NCBI GenBank assembly: GCA_947625425.1 | Contig: CANQOH010000008.1 | Location: 1 to 40,312, forward strand | Direction of reading: 5' to 3' | Source: an uncultured Bacilli bacterium | Lineage (GTDB): Bacteria; Bacillota_I; Bacilli_A; RF39; UBA660 | DNA: 40,312 nucleotides | Part shown: positions 22,504 through 30,567 of the stretch, piece by piece | Layout of the letters: each line of letters starts with the position of its first letter | Numbering within the stretch: the stretch's first letter is position 1 | Notes under the pieces: model-generated | Told to the model about the DNA's origin: nothing | The model's input: the letters and a program-made list of their open reading frames with translations, nothing else | The model's database searches: none | Made by a program: the position numbers and the translations under genes

Positions 22504-22791
22504 ATGACAAATCCACGTACCAAACATCGTAGTGAAGAAGAAAAGAAATATCTAACCAAAAGATTAAATATTATCGAAGGTCAAATCCGCGGTATTAAAG
22601 ACATGGTTAATAATGATCGTTATTGTGCTGATATCCTAATTCAAATATCTGCTATCTCTAAAGGCTTAGAAAGCCTTGGGGAAGAAATAATCAAAACCCA
22701 TTTAAATACGTGTTTAGTTAATGATATAAAAAATGATAATTATGATTCATTAAATGAAATAATGGATTTATATCGCAGACTCTATAAATAG
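22504..22791 (+). CDS. csoR: Copper-sensing repressor CsoR
   Basis: Cu(I)-responsive all-helical repressor (CsoR/RcnR family) that releases its operator when copper binds. The 95-residue protein has the copper ligand set Cys41 (DRYCADIL), His66 and Cys70 (THLNTC), which matches CsoR rather than nickel or formaldehyde sensors. EGQIRGI is the family DNA-binding stretch. ATG 22504 follows AGAAGGA; the in-frame ATG at 22486 is ahead of that site. It is the first gene of csoR-copA-ttcA-like and is autoregulated through the operator in its promoter. Confidence 0.95.
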   Translation: MTNPRTKHRSEEEKKYLTKRLNIIEGQIRGIKDMVNNDRYCADILIQISAISKGLESLGEEIIKTHLNTCLVNDIKNDNYDSLNEIMDLYRRLYK

Positions 22792-22799
22792 GTGAGAAT

Positions 22800-25010
22800 A
22801 TGAAAAAAATAATTTTAAGTATTAAAGGAATGAGTTGTAGTGCTTGTTCTGCTAGTTTAGAAAAATATTTAAATAAACAAGAGGGTATTTTAGATGCTAC
22901 TGTAAACTTAGTTCTAGCTCAAGCTAGTATTAGTTATGATGAATCACTAACTATTGAAGATTTAAATCGTTTCGTTAAAGAAGCTGGCTTTGAATCATTA
23001 GGTGAATTTGATTTTAAAAAAGAAAATAATAAACGTAGTCGTGATAAAGTCTTCTTAATTATTTATGGTATTTTAGCTATCTTTACTTTATATGTTTCCA
23101 TGTCTAGTATGTTAAAATTACCATCATTACCATACTTAGATATGATGAAATATCCATTTAATTATGGTCTTACTTTACTAATCCTAGCTATTATTTTTAT
23201 TATTTATGGCTTAGATATCTTTAAAAGTGGTATTAAAAATATTATTCATCGTTCATATAATATGGATACCTTAGTATCTTTAGGTGTTACTGCTAGTTTC
23301 TTATATAGTTTATATAGCTTTTATATGGTTATTAATGGTCATCATGAATATGTTCATAACTTATACTTTGAATCATGTGCTATTATTATCTTCTTTATTA
23401 AACTAGGTCGTTTTATTGATTATCATAGTAAAGAAAAAACTAAAGAAGCTTTAAAAGAATTAGTTCAAATAACTCCAAGTATGGCCTTACTAAAAACTAA
23501 AGATGGTGAAAAAGAAGTCACAATTGATGAAGTTAAAAAAGATGATATTCTAATTTGTAAACCAGGTATGAAAGTAGCAGTTGATGGTATTATTACTAAA
23601 GGTGAAACTCACTTAGATGAGGCTTTTATTACTGGTGAATCAATTCCTACTAAAAAACAAGCTGAAGATAAAGTCGTCGCTGGTAGTATTAACATTGATG
23701 GCTATATCGAATATAAAGCTGTTAAAATTGGTCGTGATTCAACTATTTCTGAAATCGTTCGTTTAGTTGTCGAAGCTTCCAATACCAAATCTCATATTCA
23801 AAAAGTTGCTGATCAAGCAAGTGGTATCTTTGTTCCAACTATTATCATTATTGCTGTTCTTACTTTTATTGGTTATTTATTACTTGGTCACCCATTTAAT
23901 GAAGCACTTGTATCTTTTATTACTGTCTTAGTTGTTGCTTGTCCATGTGCTTTAGGTTTAGCTACTCCTTTAGCAATTGTCGTAAGTGAAGGAGTCTGTG
24001 CTAAAAATGGTCTTTTAGTTAAGAGTAGTGAAGTTCTAGAACAAGCCCATAAAATTGATACAATCGTCTTTGATAAAACTGGTACTTTAACTTATGGTAA
24101 CTTAAAAATATCATCCATTAATAACTATAGTGCTTATCAAGATCGTGAATTATTAAGTATCGTTTATAGTATCGAAGATAAAGTAACTCATCCTATAAGT
24201 CTTGCTTTTACTTCCTATGCTAAAGAAAATAATCTTTCTTTACAAGAAATATCTAAATTTAAAAATATCGAAGGTATCGGTGTTACAGCTAAAGTAAATA
24301 ATAAAGATATCTATCTTGGTAATAATAAATTATTTTCTAAATTAAAAATTAAAAATGATTATGTTAAAGAAGAAGAGCAATTAGCTAATTCAGGTAGTAG
24401 TATCGTTTATGTTATTGAAGATAAAAAAGTTATTGGTTTAATCGGAGTTAATGATATTTTAAGAGATGATGCTAAATATACCATAACAAAATTAAAGAAA
24501 ATGGGTAAAGAAGTTATCATGCTTACTGGTGATAATGAAATAACTGCTCATAAAATAGCAGAGGAGCTTAATATTGATAATGTTATTGCGAATGTCTTAC
24601 CGCAAGAAAAAACTAAAGTTATTAAACAATTAATGCGTAATGATAAAAAAGTTATGATGGTGGGTGATGGTATTAATGATGCACCATCTTTAGCTACTGC
24701 TGATATTGGTGTAAGTGTTAATAGTGGTACTGATATTGCTGCAGATTCAGCTGATATTATCTTAATCAATGATAACTTAGAAAAAATCCCAGCTTTATTA
24801 TCAATTAGTCAAAAAACATTACGTAATATCAAACAAAACTTATTCTGGGCTTTCTTCTATAATATTTGTATGATTCCTATTGCTATTGGTTTATTTAAAG
24901 GCTTTGGTATTAGTATGAATCCAATGTTTGCTGGTCTAGCGATGACCTTCAGTAGTTTAACTGTTGTCTTTAATTCTTTACGTTTAAAAAGATGGAAAGA
25001 TTCTAAATAG
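22800..25010 (+). CDS. copA: Copper-exporting P-type ATPase CopA
   Basis: Pumps Cu(I) out of the cytoplasm at the cost of ATP. The 736-residue protein has one N-terminal heavy-metal domain with GMSCSACSA (Cys13, Cys16), whereas many CopA proteins have two. Eight membrane helices are expected. The actuator has FITGESIPT, the channel motif is Cys381-Pro-Cys383, phosphorylation Asp425 lies in DKTGTLT, the nucleotide site has THPI, and the hinge has MMVGDGINDAPSLATADIG. The CPC motif with the CsoR context supports copper over zinc or cadmium. AGGTGAG precedes the ATG; csoR ends 8 nt before. I see no copZ chaperone gene. Confidence 0.97.
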   Translation: MKKIILSIKGMSCSACSASLEKYLNKQEGILDATVNLVLAQASISYDESLTIEDLNRFVKEAGFESLGEFDFKKENNKRSRDKVFLIIYGILAIFTLYVSMSSMLKLPSLPYLDMMKYPFNYGLTLLILAIIFIIYGLDIFKSGIKNIIHRSYNMDTLVSLGVTASFLYSLYSFYMVINGHHEYVHNLYFESCAIIIFFIKLGRFIDYHSKEKTKEALKELVQITPSMALLKTKDGEKEVTIDEVKKDDILICKPGMKVAVDGIITKGETHLDEAFITGESIPTKKQAEDKVVAGSINIDGYIEYKAVKIGRDSTISEIVRLVVEASNTKSHIQKVADQASGIFVPTIIIIAVLTFIGYLLLGHPFNEALVSFITVLVVACPCALGLATPLAIVVSEGVCAKNGLLVKSSEVLEQAHKIDTIVFDKTGTLTYGNLKISSINNYSAYQDRELLSIVYSIEDKVTHPISLAFTSYAKENNLSLQEISKFKNIEGIGVTAKVNNKDIYLGNNKLFSKLKIKNDYVKEEEQLANSGSSIVYVIEDKKVIGLIGVNDILRDDAKYTITKLKKMGKEVIMLTGDNEITAHKIAEELNIDNVIANVLPQEKTKVIKQLMRNDKKVMMVGDGINDAPSLATADIGVSVNSGTDIAADSADIILINDNLEKIPALLSISQKTLRNIKQNLFWAFFYNICMIPIAIGLFKGFGISMNPMFAGLAMTFSSLTVVFNSLRLKRWKDSK

Positions 25011-25017
25011 GTGAATT

Positions 25018-25848
25018 ATGGAAAGATATCGTGAAATCGAACGTAGTATAATTAAAACCTATCGTAAAGAGATCTGGTCTAAATTTGTTAAAGCTGTTAA
25101 AGACTATCAACTAATTAATGAAAATGATAAAATCATGGTTTGTATCAGTGGTGGTAAAGATTCCTTCTTACTAGCTAAATGTGTCCAGGAACTCCAAAGA
25201 CATAGCCAAATTCATTTTGAGGCTCACTATGTTGTTATGAACCCCGGTTATAATAAAGCTAATATCGATTTAATAATGGAAAATGCTAAGACTTTAAATA
25301 TTCCTATTGAAGTCTTTGAAAGTGATATTTTTGAAGTGGTTGATACCATAAGTAGTGAAGAACCATGTTACTTATGTGCCCGTATGCGTAGAGGTCATCT
25401 ATATAATAAAGCTCAAGAACTAGGTTGTAATAAAATTGCTTTAGGTCATCATTTTGATGATGTTATTGAAACAACTTTACTATCTATGTTATATGGTGCG
25501 GAAATAAAAACGATGATGCCTAAACTACATAGTGATAACTTTAAGGGTTTAGAACTAATAAGACCATTATATTTAGTTAAAGAATCATCAATTATTGCTT
25601 GGAAAAACTTTAATAACTTAACCTTCTTAAATTGCGCTTGTCGTTTTACAGCGAAGAGTATGTTTGAAAATAATAGTAAACGTAAAGAAATCAAAGAACT
25701 AATTAATAAATTACGTGAAATAAATAAAGATGTTGATCATAATATCTTTAAAGCTTTAGATAATGTTAATTTATGTTGTGTTCTAGGTACTAAAAAAGAT
25801 GGTGTTTATGAGTCTTTCTTAGACACTTATGATGATAAAGAAAAATGA
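25018..25848 (+). CDS. TtcA-like tRNA 2-thiolase (PP-loop, Fe-S)
   Basis: A 276-residue PP-loop ATPase of the TtcA/TtuA group, which thiolates tRNA (C32 for TtcA) using a 4Fe-4S cluster. The PP-loop SGGKDS is at 44-49. Candidate cluster cysteines are Cys117 and Cys120 (EEPCYLCARMRRG) and Cys206 or Cys208 (LNCACRF). GHHFDDVIETTLLSMLYG, characteristic of the family, follows. More Cys (CC near 253) occur in the tail. It starts 7 nt after copA with an AGGTGA site at the junction, so it lies in the copper operon. It is the only gene in the window that ends in TGA. Confidence 0.9.
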   Translation: MERYREIERSIIKTYRKEIWSKFVKAVKDYQLINENDKIMVCISGGKDSFLLAKCVQELQRHSQIHFEAHYVVMNPGYNKANIDLIMENAKTLNIPIEVFESDIFEVVDTISSEEPCYLCARMRRGHLYNKAQELGCNKIALGHHFDDVIETTLLSMLYGAEIKTMMPKLHSDNFKGLELIRPLYLVKESSIIAWKNFNNLTFLNCACRFTAKSMFENNSKRKEIKELINKLREINKDVDHNIFKALDNVNLCCVLGTKKDGVYESFLDTYDDKEK

Positions 25849-25872
25849 TATAGTTAATTCTATATCTTTTTT
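25847..25872 (+). terminator. Terminator of the copper operon
   Basis: GATATAG (25847-25853), loop TTAATT, CTATATC (25860-25866), then six T's. The stop codon TGA (25846-25848) overlaps the left arm. Confidence 0.8.
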
Positions 25873-25904
25873 CATGCTATAATAAAACTAGAGTAGGTGT
25901 TAAG

Positions 25905-26441
25905 ATGTTAGAAAAAATTGAAAAATATTTTTTATACTTTTGGTTATATGCCATTATTGGTTGGTGTTATGAAGTCTTTTTAGAAGTCTTTATTTATCAT
26001 TGGGGATTTTTTAATCGTGGTGTTTTATTTGGCCCATATTGCCCAGTCTATGGTTTTGGGGCTTTAATCTTTATCTTCTTGATTTATCCCTTAATTAAAG
26101 ATAAACCATATCCTAAAAAATTATTTTATATCCCCTTAGTCTTTTTAGGTTGTATGTTATCAGCTACTATTCTAGAATTAATAACTTCATATATCTGTGA
26201 AGCATTTATGGGTTCATGGCCATGGCAAACTTATGCTGATTATAAAATAAATTTCCAGGCTCGTATTGCTTTATCACCATCTATAAGATTTGGTTTAGGA
26301 GGTGTTATCTTCTTATATTTATTACAACCATTATTTGAAAAATTAACTTCTAAATTACCTAAAAAGGTTTTAACAATAATTACCAGTATCTTGCTTATTA
26401 TTGTTCTTTTAGATTCTATTTATACTTTCATAATAAAATAA
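25905..26441 (+). CDS. Five-helix membrane protein (PF06541-type, 'ABC transporter type IV')
   Basis: A 178-residue integral membrane protein with about five helices. YAIIGWCYEV near 15-24 and RGVLFGPYCPVYGFGA near 38-53 are the hallmarks of the family annotated as putative ABC-transporter type IV. That name rests on weak evidence and no ATPase is nearby, so I would not assume transport. A helix ending near TSYICEAFMGSWPWQTYADY is also typical. An extended -10 (TGCTATAAT, ending 25883) lies upstream. Probably monocistronic. Confidence 0.85.
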   Translation: MLEKIEKYFLYFWLYAIIGWCYEVFLEVFIYHWGFFNRGVLFGPYCPVYGFGALIFIFLIYPLIKDKPYPKKLFYIPLVFLGCMLSATILELITSYICEAFMGSWPWQTYADYKINFQARIALSPSIRFGLGGVIFLYLLQPLFEKLTSKLPKKVLTIITSILLIIVLLDSIYTFIIK

Positions 26442-26459
26442 TAATTTCATAAATAAAAA

Positions 26460-26488
26460 TTCTATTATTGGGTATCCTAATAATAGAA
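26460..26488 (+). promoter_or_regulatory. Strong 13-bp hairpin just ahead of a ribosome binding site
   Basis: TTCTATTATTGGG (26460-26472), loop TAT, CCTAATAATAGAA (26476-26488); all 13 positions pair, one as G-U. It is followed not by T's but by AAGAGGAA, the Shine-Dalgarno of the next gene. It is either a leader structure, an mRNA stabiliser or a protein-binding site. Confidence 0.5.
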
Positions 26489-26501
26489 AAGAGGAATTAT
26501 T

Positions 26502-26894
26502 ATGAATGAAATATATAACTTCTTAAAACAAGGTGAATGTTATTATTTAGCTACCTTAGATGGTAAACAACCCCGTGTAAGACCATTCATGTCAATTAAA
26601 ATAGTTAACGATAAATTATATATTCTAACGACTAAAGATAAAAATGTGTCTAAACAAATGCATAAAAATCCTAAAGTTGAATTATGTAATTATAATGGTG
26701 ATGAATGGATAAGAGTTACAGCTGAAGCCATACCTGATGACGATGTCGAAGTTAAACAAGATATCTTAGATGACTTTCCTAAGTTAGCTGAAATGTATGA
26801 CGCTACTGATGAAAATGTCGAATGTCTATATTTAACTAATATCAAAGCAACTATTTCATCTTTTGATGATAAACCTAAAGTAATCAAGCTATAA
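26502..26894 (+). CDS. Pyridoxamine 5'-phosphate oxidase-fold flavoprotein (paralogue 1)
   Basis: A 130-residue split-barrel flavin-binding protein. CYYLATLDGKQPRVRPF near 13-29 and VSKQMHKNPKVELC near 49-62 are the family hallmarks. Small members of this type bind FMN or F420 and reduce small molecules; true pyridoxine oxidase activity is unlikely at this length. A paralogue of the same length, about half identical by eye, lies 3.6 kb downstream next to trxB. GAGGAA precedes the ATG and a strong hairpin lies just before it. Monocistronic, with its stop codon inside the terminator. Confidence 0.9.
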   Translation: MNEIYNFLKQGECYYLATLDGKQPRVRPFMSIKIVNDKLYILTTKDKNVSKQMHKNPKVELCNYNGDEWIRVTAEAIPDDDVEVKQDILDDFPKLAEMYDATDENVECLYLTNIKATISSFDDKPKVIKL

Positions 26895-26920
26895 AGATAT
26901 ATATTATATCTTTATTTTTT
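26891..26920 (+). terminator. Terminator of flavoprotein 1, stop codon inside stem
   Basis: ATAAAGATATA (26891-26901), loop TAT, TATATCTTTAT (26905-26915), then T's. TAA (26892-26894) is in the left arm. Confidence 0.85.
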
Positions 26921-26930
26921 ATTTAAATTA

Positions 26931-26960
26931 TTGACAAATCTTTATCTAAAAAGATATATT
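26931..26960 (+). promoter_or_regulatory. Promoter of the DUF362 gene
   Basis: TTGACA (26931-26936), an 18-nt spacer, TATATT (26955-26960). Confidence 0.75.
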
Positions 26961-26988
26961 ATTAATAGATAAATTAAGGAGAGATATA

Positions 26989-27861
26989 ATGGAAAAAGCA
27001 AAAGTATATTTTACTAGAGATTTAACACCTGAAAGTGTTATTAAAATGTATGAAGCTCTAGGTCGTAAGTTACCAGGAAAAGTAGCTGTTAAAGTTCATT
27101 CTGGTGAAAGAGGCAATCAAAACTATCTTCGTCCAGAATTTTTAAAACCCATGGTTGAACATGTTAATGGTACCATTGTTGAATGTAATACAGCTTATGA
27201 TGGTGCTCGTGATACTACTGAAAAACATTTAGAATTAATGAAAGAACATGAATGGAGTAATTACTTTACTGTTGATATTATGGATAGTAAAGAAGATATT
27301 GAATTAGAGATTCCAAATGGTAAAGTTATTAAGAAAAACTATGTTGGTAAAAATATTAATAATTATGATTCAATGTTAGTTTTATCTCATTTTAAAGGGC
27401 ATCCAATGGGCGGTTTTGGCGGCGCTCTAAAACAACTATCTATTGGTGTTGCTTCAAGTAAAGGCAAAAGATTTATCCATTGCTGCGGTAATAATGGTTC
27501 TTATGAAGATATGTTTAATCAAGATCAAGATAAATTCTTAGAATCAATGGCTGATGCTGCTTCATCAGTAGTTAATCATTTTAAAGATAACATTGCTTAT
27601 ATAAATATCATGTGTAATATGTCAGTAGATTGTGATTGCTGTAATGTTGCTGAAAATCCATGTATGAAAGATATTGGTATTCTAGCTTCAACTGATCCAG
27701 TAGCTATTGACCAAGCTTGTATTGATTTAGTTAAAGCTTCTGATGATCCAGGTCGTGACCATCTACTAGAAAGAATCAATTCGCGTCATGGTACTCATAC
27801 TATTGATGCTGCAGCTGAACTAGGTATTGGTACTAAAGAATACGAACTTATCGAATTATAA
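26989..27861 (+). CDS. DUF362 family protein with cysteine cluster
   Basis: A 290-residue cytoplasmic protein of the DUF362 (PF04015) family, whose members often carry Fe-S centres but whose reaction is not established. Typical blocks: VAVKVHSGERGNQNYLRP near 32-49, VECNTAYDGARDTTE near 64-78, LSHFKGHPMGGFGGALKQLS near 132-151, and STDPVAIDQACIDLV near 234-248. Cys209, Cys215, Cys217, Cys218 and Cys225 form a dense cluster, and HCCGNNG lies near 164-170, so metal or cluster binding is plausible. There is no separate C-terminal ferredoxin domain as in longer relatives. AAGGAGA precedes the ATG. Monocistronic. Confidence 0.9.
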   Translation: MEKAKVYFTRDLTPESVIKMYEALGRKLPGKVAVKVHSGERGNQNYLRPEFLKPMVEHVNGTIVECNTAYDGARDTTEKHLELMKEHEWSNYFTVDIMDSKEDIELEIPNGKVIKKNYVGKNINNYDSMLVLSHFKGHPMGGFGGALKQLSIGVASSKGKRFIHCCGNNGSYEDMFNQDQDKFLESMADAASSVVNHFKDNIAYINIMCNMSVDCDCCNVAENPCMKDIGILASTDPVAIDQACIDLVKASDDPGRDHLLERINSRHGTHTIDAAAELGIGTKEYELIEL

Positions 27862-27863
27862 TT

Positions 27864-27886
27864 GACTGATTTATTCAGTCTTTTTT
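27864..27886 (+). terminator. Terminator of the DUF362 gene
   Basis: GACTGA (27864-27869), loop of five, TCAGTC (27875-27880), six T's. Confidence 0.85.
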
Positions 27887-27933
27887 ACGTGTAAATAATC
27901 ATAATTTAATAAACATATACGAGGAGTTTAATT

Positions 27934-29191
27934 ATGAAAAAGAAAAAGATAATTATAATCATTAGTATATTAGTTATTATCTTATTAGTAGCTGGTATTT
28001 TATGTTTAAAATTTAATAAAAAAGATATTCAAGATACTAAAGAAGATAATAATACACCTTCATTAAACATTACATTGGTAGATAATTTAGATGTTGAAAT
28101 AAATAGTGAAATTAACTTATTATCTTTCATTAAAGATACTAATGATTTAGAAATAGTTAGTGAAGATACTAAAGTAGATACATCTACATTAGGTGAACAA
28201 ACATTAATTATTAAATATAAAGAAAAAGATGAAGAAAAAGAAACAAAATTTACTATTAATATAATAGATACTACAATTCCAACTATTGAATATCAAAAAG
28301 AATTAACTACTACAGCTGGAACTGAAATAGATTTATTAAAAGACGTCAAAGTAACAGATAATTCCAATGAAGAAATAACAGCTACAGTTGAAGGTGAATA
28401 TGATTTTAATAAAGAGGGAACTTATAATCTAAAATATGTTGCAATTGATAGTAGTAATAATAAAGCCGAAGAAGAATTTACATTAAAAGTAAATAAAAAA
28501 ACCGAAAAGAAAACTACTACTAGTCAAAAAAATACTACCAACAAGAAAACTCCATCTCAAAATGTTAATCCAAGTAAAGAATGGATAGATTTTGATTTAG
28601 TTACCGAAGAGGGAACTCCAACAAATTATAAATATGGTACTAAAATTAAAGAGGTAAAAGAATATTTTGTTTTAAAATACAGCGATAATACTGAAGAAAA
28701 AGTATTTGCCGATTCATATTCTAGTTTAGATACATCATCTTATAATGGAAATACTCAAAGTATTTTAAGTGAAGCAACCAAGATTGTTGATAGTAACTTA
28801 AGTTCACAAAATGAAATGTTAAAATATGTTAATGAATATAGAGCCAAAAAAGGTGCTGAACCTTTAATAATAGATAGAGATTTATCTTGCTGCTACAGTT
28901 AGAGCAATTGAAATAGCTTACTCAGGTAAATTTTCTCATGAAAGACCTAATATGAGTGGTAATGAAACCTGTTTTACTGTTTTAAGTGATCTTAATATTA
29001 GTCGTATGGCAATGGGAGAGAATATCGCTTATGGTAATTCAACCGTAAAAGCAACTGCTGTTCAATGGCGAAATTCTAGTGGTCACTATGCCAATATGAT
29101 TAATCCAGGTTTTAAAAGAATTGGTATTGGAATATTCCCTGAACCAGCTAGTAAATATCAATATCATTGGGTTCAAATATTTAGTGATTAG
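27934..29191 (+). pseudogene. Secreted CAP-domain protein, broken by a +1 frameshift
   Basis: Two frames encode one protein. Residues 1-26 are an uncleaved signal anchor after MKKKK. About 40-195 hold Ig-like material (DUF5011-like: DTTIPTIEY, VKVTDNS, GTYNLKYVAIDSSNN), then a Thr/Lys linker and, from about 290, a CAP (SCP/PR-1) domain beginning MLKYVNEYRAKKGAEPLIID. The first frame stops at 28900-28902. Removing one T near 28888 (TTATCT-T-GCTGCT) joins it to the second frame, which continues AATVRAIE, FSHERP, MGENIAYGN, SGHYANMINPGFKRIGIG and YHWVQIF, giving about 418 residues. CAP domains occur in secreted envelope proteins, including the SafA/YkwD group. A real mutation or a sequencing error is more likely than programmed frameshifting. 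GAGGAG precedes the ATG. Confidence 0.85.
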
Positions 29192-29235
29192 TAAAAAATA
29201 AAAAGATTTAAATATATTTAGAAAAAGGTGATTCT

Positions 29236-30111
29236 ATGTATGATTTAATAATAATTGGTGCTGGTCCAGCCGGACTTACTAGTGCTTTATATGCCTTACG
29301 TGCTAATAAAAAAGTTTTAGTTTTAGAGGCTAAAAGTTATGGTGGTCAAATAATTAATGCTAGTAATATTGAAAACTATCCTGGTATTTCATCTATTTCT
29401 GGTTTTGATTTTGCTACTAATTTATATAATCAAGTTAAAAACTTAGGTGGCGAAATCCTTTATGAACCAGTAACTCATATATCTGAAGATAAACAAGTAA
29501 CAACTTCTAAAAACACTTATCAAGCTAATGCTATTATAATTGCTACTGGTACTGAAAGAAGAAAATTAAATCTCCCAAACGAAAATGAATTAACAGGTAA
29601 AGGTATTTCTTACTGTGCAACTTGTGATGGTCATTTTTTTAAAGATAAAAATGTTGCTGTCATCGGTGGTGGTAATACCGCCTTAGAAGATGCTCTTTAC
29701 TTAAGCAATCTTGCTCATACAGTCTATCTAATTCATCACCGAGATGAATTTAGAGGTGAAGCTAAATATATCGAAGAACTAAAAAATAAACCTAATGTTA
29801 AACTTGTCTTAAATTCAACAATTTCATCTTTAAATGGAACTGATGCATTAGAAAGTATTACCGTAAATAAAGAAGAAATACCAGCTCAAGGTTTATTTAT
29901 TGCTATCGGTGGTGAACCGCAAAATAGCATATTTTCAAATGTCGTCGACTTAGATGAAAATGGTTATATTAAATCTCTAGATGGCGTTCATACGAAAACT
30001 AAAGGAATTTATGTAGCCGGAGATGCTAGAGTAAAAGAATTAAGACAATTAACAACAGCTGTAAGTGATGGTAGTATTGCTGCCACAACAGCTATAAAAG
30101 AAATGGAGTAA
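29236..30111 (+). CDS. trxB: Thioredoxin reductase
   Basis: FAD/NADPH flavoenzyme that reduces thioredoxin. At 291 residues it is slightly shorter than typical (about 305-315). FAD motif GAGPAGLTSALYALRA at 8-23, IIATGTERR in the middle, redox centre Cys127-Ala-Thr-Cys130 (CATCDGHFF), NADPH motif GGGNTALEDALYL near 142-154, and the phosphate-binding stretch reads HHRDEFRG where HRRDxFR is usual. The C-terminal FAD motif GIYVAGDARVKELRQLTTAVSDG is split as YVAGDAR and QLTTAVSDGS. AGGTGAT precedes the ATG. A flavin-fold gene follows after 4 nt, so the two are translated from one message. Confidence 0.96.
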   Translation: MYDLIIIGAGPAGLTSALYALRANKKVLVLEAKSYGGQIINASNIENYPGISSISGFDFATNLYNQVKNLGGEILYEPVTHISEDKQVTTSKNTYQANAIIIATGTERRKLNLPNENELTGKGISYCATCDGHFFKDKNVAVIGGGNTALEDALYLSNLAHTVYLIHHRDEFRGEAKYIEELKNKPNVKLVLNSTISSLNGTDALESITVNKEEIPAQGLFIAIGGEPQNSIFSNVVDLDENGYIKSLDGVHTKTKGIYVAGDARVKELRQLTTAVSDGSIAATTAIKEME

Positions 30112-30115
30112 TAAT

Positions 30116-30508
30116 ATGAAAGAAACTTATGATTTTTTAAAAGAATGTGGTATGTACTTTTTAGCCACAGTTGATAACGACCAACCTCGTGTAAGACCAT
30201 TTGGGACAATTAACTTATTTGAAGATAAATTATATATTCAAACTGGTAAAGTAAAAGATGTTTCAAAGCAAATGCAAAAAAATCCTCACGTTGAACTATG
30301 TGCCTTTAAATATGGGGAATGGCTTAGATTATCTGGTGAAGTTGTAAGAGATGATAGAGTCGAAGCTAAAGAAGCAATGCTTAATAATTATCCTGACTTA
30401 AAAGAAATGTATTCGGCTACTGATGATAATACTGAAGTTCTATATCTAAAAGATGTAACTGCAACCATTTATTCTTTTGAACATGAACCAATAACTTATA
30501 AATTTTAG
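30116..30508 (+). CDS. Pyridoxamine 5'-phosphate oxidase-fold flavoprotein (paralogue 2)
   Basis: A 130-residue split-barrel flavin protein, the paralogue of the gene at 26.5 kb. It shares the PRVRPF, DKLYI, VSKQM-KNP-VELC and EMYxATD blocks at the same positions. It begins 4 nt after trxB (GGAG in the trxB tail acts as its ribosome binding site), which suggests a job in the same redox context, such as an FMN-dependent reductase fed with electrons. That link is inference. A strong terminator follows. Confidence 0.9.
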   Translation: MKETYDFLKECGMYFLATVDNDQPRVRPFGTINLFEDKLYIQTGKVKDVSKQMQKNPHVELCAFKYGEWLRLSGEVVRDDRVEAKEAMLNNYPDLKEMYSATDDNTEVLYLKDVTATIYSFEHEPITYKF

Positions 30509-30509
30509 G

Positions 30510-30541
30510 AATATATTGTGCCTAGCATAATATATTTTTTT
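30510..30541 (+). terminator. Terminator of trxB operon
   Basis: AATATATTGTG (30510-30520), loop CCTAG, CATAATATATT (30526-30536), one G-U pair, then T's. Confidence 0.85.
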
Positions 30542-30567
30542 ATTATATAATACAAGTAGGTGATAAA

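Noticed and set aside
24548..24769. Minus-strand frame within copA
   Set aside because: Antisense to the highly conserved GDGINDAP region; no ribosome binding site.
28880..28902. Programmed +1 frameshift in the CAP-domain gene
   Set aside because: The TCT-T-GCT site does not match known programmed +1 signals and has no Shine-Dalgarno-like stimulator; mutation or sequencing error is simpler.
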